64,000 nucleotides of DNA from Emiliania huxleyi CCMP1516 (Eukaryota; Haptophyta; Isochrysidales; Noelaerhabdaceae): assembly GCF_000372725.1 (NCBI RefSeq), contig NW_005196830.1, positions 560,889 to 624,888 on the forward strand. The letters run 5' to 3'. The position numbers were made by a program, and so were the translations under genes. How positions within the stretch are numbered: the first letter of the stretch is position 1; each line of letters begins with the position of its first letter. Below, one piece after another: positions 9,858 through 23,112 of this stretch. Below the pieces are notes generated by a model. That model was not told where the DNA came from. It did not search any database and worked only from the letters and a program-made list of their open reading frames with translations.

Positions 9858-11672
9858 ATGTCCACCGTGTATGTCCCCGCAGCGTGGGCGATTTTAAGTG
9901 TCCACGGTTGCACGTTGTCGCGCGCGGATCGCACGACCGTAATCAGCATCCTTGCAAACGCCGACATGCACAGCCTCGCCCGCCTCCCAAAGCCCTCAAG
10001 TCGCAAGAAAGCTTACGGTATGTTGTGGGGGATCGTGGGGGGACGGAGCGCGATGATGGCAACACAATCATGGCCGTGCGCGGCGTGCACGTTCGAGAAC
10101 AATAACGACAGGGCTCGTTGCGAGATGTGCGAGACTCCCAAGCCGACAACGACAGCGTACGCAGGACTGGTCGACCCATTTCCCAGCGCTGCTCCGGCTC
10201 GGCACCCAGTTCCCAGCGCTCCGGCTCGGACGACACTGTGGATGTGCGAGCGCTGCACACTGGAGAACAAAGTGGAGGCCGCCGTGTGCGCCGCGTGCGA
10301 GGGACCGCGGCCCGGCAACGTGCGCACGGCGGTGCCCTTGGTCGACGACAACTTGAGCGAGGAGCAAATGCTTGCGCTCGCGCTCTCCGCTTCGCTGGAG
10401 GACAGCACCTCCCCAGCGCGGCTCACCCCGCTGCCGCCAACAGTGCCGCGACCGGCAGCAGCAGCCTCTGCCGAGTCCTTGCTCGCACTTATCGAGGCTC
10501 TGGGACCACCGCAGAAAGGTACGAATGCTAAGGTGGAAGCTGGCTTCATCGACAAGGATACGCCGGCACTCCAAGCACGGCTCGAGGATCTCCCCGACGT
10601 GGCGTTCCTTGCCGCTCAAGGGATCTCAGAGGCAGAGCACGCCACAGTCACGCGTGCCCTGCAGCACGGACTGCCGTGGCGGCTCACGCTCGGCTTGACG
10701 ATCGAGGCGATGGAGAGCTGCATTGCGCAGCTGCCGCACGACGCTGTTGAGCAGTGCAACCGCGCCATCCCGTGCAAGGATGACGGCACGCCCAAATACC
10801 CTATCAACAACATGCTCAACGGCTACGTCAACCAGCATCATATCCGCGAGGCAAGCAAGGATGATGGCAAGGCAACATGTGAGCGTATGATGCTGCAGGG
10901 CACACGTGGTGTGGGTGTGGCGACCGTCTTCGTGAGTTGGTACCTCGAGACGCCACTCGTGAAACTGGTCGACACGCTCAAGGCCTTCCGGCAGCAGCAC
11001 ACTGAGTTGCCACACGATACCAAGTTCTGGGTCTGTGATTTCGTGATACGACAGAGGACCAGGGACTTGACAGAGGAGCTGAACGATGTGAAGAAGCTTG
11101 GGCCGTGCGTGCGCTCGGTCGGGCACACGGCGCTCCTCATGCAGCCGTGGGATGACCCGCTCACGTTGCAGCGCGCGTACTGCATCAAGGAGGTCTACCA
11201 CACAGTGGCATCGGGCGCACGCCTCAGCATGGCCATGGATTCCGAGGAGCAGGGGCGATGTGATCGCGAATTCGATGTCCATCGCTTGACGGCGAAAGGC
11301 TTCAAGGTGGATGTGCGTAGAGCCAAGTGCCTCAAGCCTGAGGACACAAAGGCCATCTTGGCTGAGCTCGAGCACGAGGTGGGTGCTGAAAGGTGCAACT
11401 CTATGGTGAAGGACGCGGTGGAGGACGCGGTTAGGCATGCGTTCGACAGCAGAATGCATGGGATGCCCCTTAAAACTGCCTCGGTCTGGGCGGATGTAGC
11501 GACGATTGATGCCGCCGACGCCATGGCCGCCGCCGACGCCGCCGCCGCCGCCGTTGCCGCATTTGAAGCTGAGCTTCAAGGGGAAGCTCAGCCTGAAGCT
11601 GCGCAAACCAACCCCGCCCACACCACCGACGTCGTTGCTGCGGACTCGTCGCCGCCGCCGGCGCTACCGTGA
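9858..11672 (+). CDS. RanBP2-type zinc-finger and UIM protein with a large conserved-looking C-terminal domain
   Basis: One long intronless frame. ATG candidates are 9858 and 10053/10056; the last starts MATQSWPCAAC and puts the first zinc finger at the N-terminus, which I favour. Two RanBP2/NZF fingers (WPCAACTFENNNDRARCEMC and WMCERCTLENKVEAAVCAAC) are followed by a ubiquitin-interacting-like helix (EEQMLALALSASLED). These suggest ubiquitin binding. The rest (about 10500-11560) has FVSWYLETPLVKLVDTLKAF, KFWVCDFVIRQ, GHTALLMQPWDD and YCIKEVYHTV. This resembles a large protist family with an FVSWAW...WxCFFxxNQ...W..RxWCVxE pattern, possibly TIR-like, whose function I do not know. The tail is Ala-rich. 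Being intronless among intron-rich neighbours is notable. Confidence 0.75.
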   Translation: MSTVYVPAAWAILSVHGCTLSRADRTTVISILANADMHSLARLPKPSSRKKAYGMLWGIVGGRSAMMATQSWPCAACTFENNNDRARCEMCETPKPTTTAYAGLVDPFPSAAPARHPVPSAPARTTLWMCERCTLENKVEAAVCAACEGPRPGNVRTAVPLVDDNLSEEQMLALALSASLEDSTSPARLTPLPPTVPRPAAAASAESLLALIEALGPPQKGTNAKVEAGFIDKDTPALQARLEDLPDVAFLAAQGISEAEHATVTRALQHGLPWRLTLGLTIEAMESCIAQLPHDAVEQCNRAIPCKDDGTPKYPINNMLNGYVNQHHIREASKDDGKATCERMMLQGTRGVGVATVFVSWYLETPLVKLVDTLKAFRQQHTELPHDTKFWVCDFVIRQRTRDLTEELNDVKKLGPCVRSVGHTALLMQPWDDPLTLQRAYCIKEVYHTVASGARLSMAMDSEEQGRCDREFDVHRLTAKGFKVDVRRAKCLKPEDTKAILAELEHEVGAERCNSMVKDAVEDAVRHAFDSRMHGMPLKTASVWADVATIDAADAMAAADAAAAAVAAFEAELQGEAQPEAAQTNPAHTTDVVAADSSPPPALP

Positions 11673-14600
11673 AACTGTGTCGCTTGACGCGCAGCCCTCG
11701 GCCTGGTCGTCATCTCACACCTCAGCATGGCAACCATCCTCTCAACAAAGCATCCCCCATGATCTCATGCTTTTCATGCATTTTTTCATAGCAACTGTGT
11801 ACTCAAGGTGCCACCCATGATTTTTACATGACCGTCACCGGGGCTGATTTCATACCTAAGAGAAACACCGTCGCGCCGTGCTCAATGTCAATCTCGTCGA
11901 CTGTTCCATCGATCCCACTACCCGATGAGGCTGACACGTGACAGCCCGGGGGGTAGCGCGGCACACGCGGCAGCACTCCCGAGCGCCAGTGAGGTACGTG
12001 CGAGCCCGCGGTTCGTGCGGACCGATGTCCGGACATATGGCCGCTCTCTCCCATCCGGGGTCCGGCGTATCGGTGTCCGTTACAGCTGTAGCCTGTACGC
12101 CGTCCGTGACCCGTTGCTTGTTTTAGCTTCTTTTTACATTTTAGTTGTTATTGAGACGACACCGCGCGCATCGGGCGCGCTCCCAGGGGTCTCCCTGTGC
12201 CCCTGCCACACACCGCGTCACGCCGAATCCGCTGCACTGTCATGTCGAGGATGCGTCCTTATGAGGATGCGTCCTTATGTGTTGCAAACTTGTCCGCCGA
12301 TAACGATTGGGGTAGGGGCCCCAACTCTCGACAACTCGTGATAGGCCACAAGTTTCCCGCAGGCGCACGCGCCGCGCTGCTCGGGCCGCGGCGGCGTGGT
12401 CGGCGCCGGCACCGAGGATGGCGGAGGCGTTGCGCGGCGGCGCGGCGGCGTCGGCTCGTGGTTGGGCGGGGTGGTGGGGCGACGTGCCGGCGCTCGCGTT
12501 CCTGCTGCTAACGTGAGCGGGAGGGCGACGAGGGGAGGGGTTTGGGGGGGGGCTTCGGAGAGGCAAACCGCCTACGCCGTCTGCAGGGCAATGGTGGTGG
12601 GGCGGGGGGGGGGGGAGGGGGTGCCGGGGGGAGGCGCCGCGGTACGTTCCAATAGTTGGCCCGCAGCTTCTGGCCGCGCGATGGACCCTTTGCGGCAACC
12701 AGGGAGGTTGAGGGTGAGCCAGCGGTGCGACGCGAGCGAGACAGGCGTGTGGTCGTCGAGTACGGGGCATGTTGTCGCGAGAGAGATTGCGAGCGGCGTG
12801 AACCTCGATGACGATGTGTGCATGTCCTCATGAATCATGATTGTGGCTGGCGTACGCATACATGTACATGTCGAAAAAACAACAAAAGTGAGCAAGTGGC
12901 CGAAGAAAGTAGCCAGTACGCAGTAGCGAGTAGGAGTACACACGTAGGCACAGCTAAGCAGAAGTCCCAACCAACGAAGAGCCCAGCCCAAGGCGCAAGG
13001 GCAAGGCCAAGCCGCTAGCTGGCACCCCTCCACGACACGGACGGACACGCGGCAGCCGCAGTACTTGTGCTCCGCGGAAGACCAAACAAGCACAGAGGGG
13101 CGAGTGAACTGGGAGAATTGACAGCTCTGAGAACACACATCTAGGCGAGGGCGCGGACACATCGGGGGGCTGGCACACACAACGCACCTGACGATAGCAT
13201 GAACTAATCGGCCGTCGGAGCCGGCGAGCGGCGTTTTGGGATGCGAGAGAGCGAACTCGTACCCGCACCACCCTTGGCGGCGACAGCAGCACCGTGCGAC
13301 ACGGTGCTTCTGCCTTGCAGCTAGCACCGCACACGTGGGGCGACAGGGCCGCTGCCAAGGCAGCTTACTGGACAGATCTGCAGACGCTTTGCGACCGGCG
13401 GCAGTAGAGGTGCACTCGACGGCGCGCCGGTAGCTGGGCCCAAGGCCGTCGCGAGGTCGGACGTCAGCGCCCGTTTCACCTCGGCGGCAGCGAGCCGCTT
13501 CAACTTCAAGTCGTAAACGGCTCTGTGAAAACTGCTTGCTGATGGCGTCGGGAGCAGGAAAGCTCGCTTCTGCACAGGGAGAGGGAGTGACGTTGGACTT
13601 CTGCCAGCAGCGCTCGGTGGCTGAGTGACGGTACGCACCATTGCGTCCTCTCTGGCGAGGGTTGCGGCGAGGTGAGCGTCTCGACCTGCGTGGACGGACT
13701 GGAGTGGAGCAATCGACGAAGAGGAAGTTCCGGGCGAGCCGCGTCATTTGCCAATGAAATTCGTTTCTGTTTCCGACCCGTCGCGTCCAGTTGTGCGAGA
13801 TTTTTGTGCTGGGAGCTCCAATTCTTTCTTGTCGGCGTCCTGTTGGGAAGTAAGCCGCTGGTGCACTTCTGACAACGATACGCACGACGGGGAAAAGAGA
13901 GAGGGGGTGGGTGGAGAAGGGATCCTCGACGGTGGAGAGGCGCGAGAAATACAATCGCGTCGGCTCAGAAACGAGGCAATACCCGTCTTGGTGCGATAAA
14001 TTTGAGGGCTGTTTGCCGAATCGAATTCTTTTTTTCAGCTTCACGGAACAGCTGCACGGCTGGCTCGAGACGGCTGGCCGGGGTTTACCGCACAGCGGCG
14101 GGCGAGAGAGGCAGCGGCCAGCGGGGGCGAGGGGGCTGGCGAGGGGGGCGAGGGGGGCGAGGGAGGGGAGGGAAGGGGAGGGGGCGGAGGGAGGGGAGGG
14201 GGGGAGGAGGGGGCGGAGGGGGGGAGGAGGGCGGCGACGCGTTCCTCCGCGTAGGGCGTAGCGGCGCTGCTGCGGCGGGCGGGAGGCGGCTCGGCCTTGC
14301 GGCGGGGCGGCGGCGCGTTGGTCCACGAGCTCACATCGGGCTGGTCAGATTATGCATGGGCAGAGGACTTTCTGCGTTCCTATAGGGGTTGCGTATCGCA
14401 GGTGAAATCATAATCCGTGAAATCATAATATTGAATGACCCCGTGGTAAAATGTTGCTCCTTGGTCATAGTTCAGGCCAGGGAAGTATCTTGCATCTGGA
14501 TACCCTGGAGTCATGGTGCGACCCAAATCTGCCCATTTTATGGAAAAATTAAAGATTTACAAAGGGGAAAATAAAAAGGGCAGCCAAACCCTTTTGGGAA

Positions 14601-14797
14601 ACAAGGGAAAAAAAAACGGGTAGGTGCAGTCGTACTCATACCAGACTGCTTTCAGCCCAACCGGATCACAAGTCATGCCGCGCAGACCGCAAATCGTGCC
14701 GCAGCTGCGTCGCTTTGCCGTATAGTCTTGTTGCCCACACCGCCATCGCCGTCGGGGAGAGGGGGGACGACACTGCTTCGGCAGCGTGCACCACCCC
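11673..14797. other. 3.1-kb intergenic region; long open minus frame but no supported gene
   Basis: It contains a 16-nt tandem duplication GAGGATGCGTCCTTAT (12247-12280), poly-G runs and a purine-rich block (14125-14240). A minus-strand frame is open for 584 codons (14326-12572) but starts at GTG, has no recognisable domain and is rich in Arg, Ser and Pro. Further on (14385-14640) is a more AT-rich patch with duplicated GTGAAATCATAAT. I could not assign a gene. Confidence 0.4.
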
Positions 14798-14924
14798 GAT
14801 CGATCCTGTATGTACCGTGTTTGTTATGACCCCCCCCAATGATCACTCCAGTGAGGGAGGGTGAGACGATCGAGGGGTCCCGTACCACGCGGAATCGACC
14901 CTATCCGGTGCTCAAGTGCTCAAG
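14798..14924 (+). repeat. dispersed repeat family A, copy 2
   Basis: Partner of 3541-3668, in the same orientation, with a shorter poly-C tract and a few substitutions. It lies about 170 bp upstream of the aspartic protease exon. Confidence 0.8.
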
Positions 14925-15091
14925 GAGGGAGGTTGCAAACGGGATGTGACTGGGAGGGTCCCCGGCCCCGTCCTGCTCCTCCTCACTGGCCCCGTCAGTC
15001 AGTCTGCTCTCGATTGATGGCGGATCCGTCTGCCGCCTCGCTGCTCTCACCCCATCTGCCTGACCTTCCTCACTGGCGCAATATATAATAG

Positions 15092-17418
<2,327 letters not shown>

Positions 17419-17931
17419 ACGCGAGGCGCGATGCGCCGAGTGCGCCGACAAGCGAGGGCTTTGGCTGACCTCTGGCCGAGTGGTCGCGCTGCCGTCGCGG
17501 CGGCGATCAGCCTGCGAGGAGGGGCCCCCCTCTCCCCTCACGTGGGTGGCAGGTCTGCGTGGTGTACCGGTGTACTGATTACTGTGGTGGTGGCGGCGAC
17601 GGTGGTGGCGGTGTCGGCTGGCCGTTGGCGCGGCGTGGCGTGTGGGAGAAGCGCCCTCCCGTGTTAGCAGTAGTGGTGGTGAGATGCGAGGCGCTTGTGC
17701 TGAGCGCGGTTTTGCTTTTGGTTGGGGGGCGCGCACGGACGTTGTCTCCATGTCGGGGTTATTGATTTTTCTCTTTTCCCCTGACGCTCGCCCGCACAAA
17801 CAATTCCTTTGCACAAAAACGCGGAAACCCGGATAGCAATACAGGCCTATCTAAAAACTGAATTGACTGTTGTGAGTCAAATATGTCAATTTTGTGGTCG
17901 CGGTCACGGTCACGCCCCTGGTGGGTGCTGG
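17419..17931. other. intergenic between convergent genes
   Basis: Contains a GGTGGTGGCG-type run (17586-17610) and AT-richer DNA toward 17900. It probably holds the two 3' ends of the convergent protease and ART genes. I see no gene. Confidence 0.4.
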
Positions 17932-20489
17932 TCAGATCCGCGGCCGCACATCCACCACCTCGTACGCCAGCCCCTCGACCTCCACCGTCTCGACGTGCCC
18001 CGTCGGCTGCAGGTACGTCAGCGGCGGGAAGAGGAACTCCGCCTCGCCGGGGAAGGCGGAGAGGAAGGAGATGTCGGGGCCGCGTTCGATGAACGAGTCG
18101 GTGATGAGTCGCAGCAGCACCGCCTTGACGCTCGCAGAATAGCGCATCGCGACGGCGAGGTCGGACGTCGTGCTCATGGGCGCGAGCTCAGTGCCCCCCC
18201 GCGCCATAAAGTCGGCCGGCGCCGTCACGTCCTTCATGCCGCGGTACAGCTCGACACGGCGGACTGCTTTGTTTGGAGTCGCAGAGTGCCGGTCCGCCTC
18301 GACCGCTCGCAGCTTGCCCAGCGCATCGCGGAGCAGTGCGACTGTCACCGGCAGCGGGTGCGGCTCGCCGCGCTCGAAACGCTCCTTGTCGCGCAGCGGG
18401 TTGTTGATCGAACGGTAGGCCTGCAGGGTCGGACAGAGGGCGCGAGCGGATGAGGGCGAGAAGGAAGGCGACAGCGGCGAGGGGAGAGTAAGAGCGCCTG
18501 CGTCGTGTAGAGGCGGAGGGCGACCACATGCGCCTCGGTCAGGTTCGCGATCCGCGCGCTCGGGTGCGATACAAAGTCCTCCAGCCGCATGCCCCGCGCC
18601 TTGCCACTGCTATTAGTCACCGTGCGGCATTCCAGTACGCCGCCACACGCGTCGCAGTCGCGCTTCAGCCCGCCCTGGTAGGTCCGCTCGCTCGAGCCCG
18701 CCTCGGCGTGCAAGACGTAATCCAGGCACTCGCGGTCGGCGTCGGTGCTGCTGGCAGTCACCTCTCGGACGATGGCGGCGGTCCCCTCGAGCAGCCCCTG
18801 CGGCACAACCTCTGGCGCCACGCACATATAGTGCTCTATCCCCAGCGCCGCCTGTGCCGGCCGCCCGAACACGAGCTCGCGCGGCGCTGCGGCGAAGCGG
18901 TTCCCTTCGGCGGCGAAGAGCACGCGCGCCGCATCGAGGCCGCCGACCAGCGATCCCGCGGCCTGCAGCATCTTGTTGTGAATCTCACTGTTTGTCGGCT
19001 CGACCTGCTCACCACTTGCTTCTCGACGGCCCCTGCGGCGGCGGCGTAGCAGGTAGAAGACAAACGCGCCGAGCAAGGCGACGGCGGCGGCGGTTGCGGT
19101 GGCAGCAGCGATGGCTTCGGTCGTCGACGGCGTCAGCTTGAGGTCGGGCAACAGCGGTGGCGATCCAGGTGGTGGTGAGAGCGGTGGCGGCCACGGCGGC
19201 GGCGGCGGCGGCAGCGGCGGCAGCGGCGGCGGCGGTGGCGGCCGCTGCGGGGGCTGAGGAGGCGACGGCGGCGGTGGCGGCGGTGGCGGCCGCTGCGGGG
19301 GCTGAGGAGGCGACGGCGGCGGTGGCGGCCGCTGCGGGGGCTGAGGAGGCGACGGCAGCGGTGGCGGCGGCAGCGGGGCGTGTGGGGAAGCTGGCAGCCA
19401 CCGCGTAGGGAAGCTCCCTAAGTAATTGGAACCGAGTGCCTCCGCCGGCAGTTCAAGGAACGGCGGCGGTTGAGCTGGAGGCAGAGACGGCGGAGACGGC
19501 GGCAGCGGGGAGGAGTATGCCGTCGTCAGATTGTTGGGCTCGGAGTCGCAGTCAACCCACCAAGCCTTTGTGCCGATCTCCAGGGAGGGCTCGTCCGAGT
19601 CGATGTGGGCCTTGTCGCTGCATTCGCCGTCGCCGTCGAGGTCGCACGGAGCGGTAGTGTTCGGTGCATCAGTATCCACGATCCAGCGGGCAGGGTCACC
19701 GCCGCAGCTGCAGTCGGGGTCCCAGTAGATGTAGAACTTACGCGAGGCGTTCGCGTCGTGGTAGAATAGTGCTCTCGAGGCGGTGTAGCCGCCAGCGACG
19801 TACTCCACGTTGTCGACAGCGCTTGTGCCGTTTGAAGAGCAGCCTCCGGTGAACCAGATGGAAGGCACCGTGTCCAGCGGTGGCAACGAAGGCGGCGGTG
19901 GAGAAAGCGGAGGCGGTGGAGAAGGTGGTGTCGACGGAGGCGGTTGCGGAGGTGGTGGCTGTGACGGTGAGGGATGCGTCAGGGTCAGATCCATGTCGGC
20001 CCAGTTGTAACCATCGCAGTTGACACGCCACGTCTCAGTGCCGAGCGGCGGGGAGTAGGAGTTGTCGGAGACAAACGCGGCAATATAGCTGCAGGCTGGA
20101 GCATGAGAGCCATTCTTTACCAGCCAGGCAGCAGGAAAGAGGCCGCCACCGTCGCAAGCAGGGTCCCAGTATATGTGGAACGACGACGAGGAATCGTGGT
20201 AGTGCGGCACTCCCGAGGTGGTGTCGCCGTCAGCGATGTACTCGACGTCGTCAAACGGGCTTCCTCTTTCAGATGCACAGCCCCCGCTGATCACGAACGC
20301 CGGTGGCGGGAGCCCCGCGCCGGCCGCGGCGGCAGTAGCGATGGCGTAGACTGCGGCGGCGAGCGACGTCGAGTTTGTCGCGCCGCAACGGATGACTACT
20401 ATTTGGGTGTGCCCGTCGCGGCGTGGTTCGGTTCCGGGGCGAGCAAGTTTTCCCGCATTTCTTTTGAGCACGTTTCCATTAAACTTCAA
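17932..20489 (-). CDS. single-pass membrane protein with mono-ADP-ribosyltransferase-like domain
   Basis: Frame from 20489 (TTG; the true start exon is unresolved). A hydrophobic signal (SLAAAVYAIATAAAAGAG) precedes two related modules, each with GGC..., DNVEY/DDVEY, F-YHD, FYIYWDP-C and a closing Trp/Cys. They are separated by Pro-rich linkers. A membrane segment (IAAATATAAAVALLGAFVFYLL) and RRRRRGRR stop-transfer follow, placing the rest in the cytosol. An intron near 18500-18425 (GC donor after LRLYTTQ, acceptor CCTGCAG) joins AYRSINNPLRDKERFE. The second exon carries the ART R-S-E pattern: LYRGMKDV, APMSTTSDLAVAMRYS and FPGEAEFLFPPLTYL. These enzymes transfer ADP-ribose from NAD+ to proteins. 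The extracellular repeats suggest a sensor or adhesion role; that is inference. Confidence 0.7.
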
Positions 20490-20675
20490 ACAAGAACCAA
20501 GTGTGTAAGGTCTACACTCCTGGATGCATTCACAGTCACAAGCGGTGTAGAGGGCCTGCCTACCTACGAGAGAGCCTGCCTACCGACCTGACACAAAACT
20601 CTCCCCGACCTGACTGAGAACCCACGCACGCACGCCGCTTGGCACCTTAGTATTTTTCTTGTAACTTCCCAGAAA
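20490..20675. mobile_element. degenerate relative of the 7862-8184 element
   Basis: It shares ACACTCCTGGATGCATTC and about 20 further bases (20514-20553) with 7919-7958, and the far-end pattern GAGA(A/G)CCCACG...CGCTTGGCA...TTTTCTTGTAA. Its terminal repeats have decayed (ACAAGAA near 20488, TTCTTGTAA near 20658). It sits immediately at the 5' end of the ART-like gene, so it may overlap its promoter or first exon. Confidence 0.6.
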
Positions 20676-20833
20676 AACAAAACAAACTCGCCCCGGCATG
20701 AAACCGGCACCAAGGAATCACCAAGTCGCCGCGCCGTTGCCGCCATCAAAACGTTGATGACTAAGAGCAGATGGAACGCCGCTTCATCGATTGAAACCAA
20801 AGTTGCCGTTATGTTTGCAACGCGGCAGATGGG

Positions 20834-21421
20834 ATGCCGTGGACCTACAACCGTTCTCGCCGACGGCTCAGCAGGTGTGCAAAGGAGGACGGCCGTACCT
20901 GTGATGCTGTGACGGCCGTACCGACGAAGCACCTCTCTGCGGACCTGCCACGAACGGATGAAGGAGAGCCGCCCGTGATCGTGGTGCCCCTGAGCAAGCT
21001 CTCGAGTGCGTCACTTGGAGAGTACGCTGGGCTCATTTCAGACGGCAGGAACGGGCCCACGGTGGCCAAAGTTTCGTCCTCTGAGCGCAAGGAGATCGCG
21101 ACCGCCGCCTCTCTCGCTGCCAAGCGGCTCGCCTCTGCACCGGCTGCGAGGGCGGCTGTGGGGGGTCCAGTCTGGCGGTGTGACATCTGTGGCGCCAGAT
21201 ACACTGCGATGGGCGCCGCCCAGGCGTGCGAGCGGTGGTGTGCCCGCGTCGGGCCGCTCCCTGCTGCCGGTTTCTCGCGGGACGAGCGTGCGCTCCAGAG
21301 GAAGAGTCGCAGCCGGCCCCTGCCGGCGGCGGCGGCGGCGGCGGCGGCTGAGGCCGCGCTTGCTGGAGACCCCCGCGTCCTGCTCGGGCCCGACCCACTT
21401 CCCGTCTTCTTCTTCCTGTGA
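20834..21421 (+). CDS. small basic protein with a single Cys-rich (zinc-finger-like) motif
   Basis: ATG at 20834 and an uninterrupted 195-codon frame ending PVFFFL. The middle has VIVVPLSKLSSASLGEYAG and KEIATAASLAAKRLAS. It then has WRCDICGARYTAMGAAQACERWC, a C-x2-C-...-C-x3-C arrangement without the usual His residues, which could bind zinc. The last third is a basic and poly-Ala segment. I do not recognise the family. It is probably a real gene, since the Cys motif and stop lie in one clean frame, but an additional 5' exon is possible. Confidence 0.45.
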   Translation: MPWTYNRSRRRLSRCAKEDGRTCDAVTAVPTKHLSADLPRTDEGEPPVIVVPLSKLSSASLGEYAGLISDGRNGPTVAKVSSSERKEIATAASLAAKRLASAPAARAAVGGPVWRCDICGARYTAMGAAQACERWCARVGPLPAAGFSRDERALQRKSRSRPLPAAAAAAAAEAALAGDPRVLLGPDPLPVFFFL

Positions 21422-21649
21422 AATAAGATAGAACAGTAAGGAACGCGTCTCGGAAGCGGGAAGGTCCTCGAGTCCGGCTCCGGGGCTCTCTCCTCGCTCG
21501 TCTCGCCTCTCGAGAGCGCGAGCGAGCACATACCACATTTCGTTGGACGCATTTTGGACACACGCCGCCGCCGTTCTCGAAAGCCCCGGGCCCTTGGCAC
21601 GAAAGCGCAAAAAGGGCGGCCACCCGCCCCCAGACACCTCTCGCACATC

Positions 21650-23043
21650 TCAATACCCCGAGCTAGCGCGCATCGCGGACCACGGATCGTCGTCCTCGGC
21701 GACCGGCGGTGCGGCCTCGCCGCTGCCGCCGGCGGGCGCCTCCTGCGCCCTGAGTGCGTCAAGGATGCGCTGGGCTGCCGCCCGCGCCTAAGGCCAGGTC
21801 GATGAGGTAAACGTCTCCGCACTCACAGAGGTGGTGGGGCAAGGGCCCACGCAACCCTCGCATCTCCACACCCAGACAGGCAAGAGCTGACACCAGCAGT
21901 TCAGAGCGTGAGCAGAGGACCCTGCACCCCCCTCCCCCCTCCCAAGCGGCTCGCAAGCATCTCCCCGCGTCCGCGCCTCGACGTCTCCCGCGTCGAGCCG
22001 CGCGAGCCTATCGAAACATCGTGGCGAGATCCGGCGAGATATGGCGAGGCTTTGCTCTCCCGCGAAAAGACGCGCGGGCCGGTGCTCGTAGGCGACGATC
22101 GCCGCGGGCAGCCTCGCGCCGTGCGTCCGGATGGGCTCGCCTGCAGCGAAGTCAAAGTGCACGCAGTTAGTCGCTTGGGCGTGGAGCACCAGCAGCTCGA
22201 TCTCGGCTATCTCTCGGCTGGCTCTCGGCTGGCTCTCGGCTGTCTCTCGGCTCTCGGCGGTCTCTCGGCTCTCGGCTATCTCTCGGCTATCTCTCGGCTG
22301 TCTCTCGCCCCGCCCGAGGCTGGTCAGGTCGGGGCTCTCGAGCTCAGCAAACCCTACGCGCTCGACAACCTGAGGCGAGGGGCACGTTGCGGCATAGGGC
22401 AACCCCGGCCTGGCCAGCCCACTCCCGCCTTCTCTCGGAAGCTTCTCGGAAAGGTCACCGCGGCAGAGTGCAGGTTGGCGGCGGCGCCCAGCTCCTCGAA
22501 ACCGGCCGCCGCCGTCGGTAGCGCCTGCAGCCAGGCAAGGAGCTGTCTCGGAGCGGCCTCGGATCGGAACTGTCGCGGAAGTGTCTTGGAAGGCGCCCGC
22601 AGCCACGCGAGGAGCAGAGAGTCGAGCACGAGGCCGAGAAGCTCCAGGTGTCGCGGGTCCTCCTTGGGCAGGCTGCAGGAGAAGCGCTCGACCATCCGCG
22701 CGCCGATCCGAAGCCGCCCGGCGGCGAGTGGCACCTCGCCGTCTCTAACCGGCTTGTCATAGCTGGCGATGAACTCCGGCACGACTTGCGAGTCGGGCGG
22801 AGGTCCAAGCGAGAGAGGGCCGGGCATGATCACCACCCAGTGACCGGTGGTGTCACTACTGCTGCCGTCCACTAGCGCCTCCAGCACGCTCTCGTCTGTG
22901 CACGGCGAAAGAATGCGGTACGATCCAGTGTTGAGCGCCAGCGGCACGGAGGCGCGCTGGACGGACCGAGTGGTGAAGGCGCGAATCGGGACGGTGGGGT
23001 GGAGGAACGAGGCAGACGCGAGAGCGAAGAGCAGCGCGGCCAT
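21650..23043 (-). CDS. organelle-targeted protein of unknown function, multi-exon
   Basis: ATG at 23043 begins MAALLFALASASFLHP, then FTTRSVQRAS, a plastid- or secretion-type leader. The mature part has SYRILSPCTDESVLEALVDG, TGHWVVIMPGPLSL, VPEFIASYDKPV and a helix-rich LLGLVLDSLLLAWL. The intron 22596-22525 has a GC donor; 22 nt of exon end (CTCCTCGCGTGGCTGCGGGC) are duplicated at its acceptor (CTCCTTGCCTGGCTGCAGGC). Next come ALPTAAAGFEELGAAANLH, VERVGFAELESPDLTSLG, LLVLHAQATNCVHFDFAAGE..., and probably AQRILDALRAQEAP...DDDPWSAMRASSGY ending at 21650. The intron near 22310-22200 is a run of AGCCGAGAGAT units. The last two exon junctions are tentative. Function not recognised. Confidence 0.55.
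22200..22312. repeat. TCTCGGCTAT / TCTCGGCTGG repeat in intron
   Basis: About ten copies of CTCGGCT(A/G)(T/G)CT-type units, period about 10-11, lie inside the unknown organelle-targeted gene. The flanking coding frames are SPDLTSLG and LLVLHAQATNC. Confidence 0.85.
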
Positions 23044-23112
23044 TTTTCTTATCAGTCCGCGCCAGTCCGCGCCCTTGTCGTGCCAGTGTGCTGTGAGAGA
23101 GAGATAGCTCTA

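Noticed and set aside
10626-11621. 331-codon minus-strand frame opposite the zinc-finger gene
   Set aside because: It is a shadow of the plus-strand gene, whose frame contains the recognisable fingers and motifs.
12240-12833. Overlapping Pro/Ala-rich frames on both strands
   Set aside because: Composition-driven; no start, splice or domain evidence.
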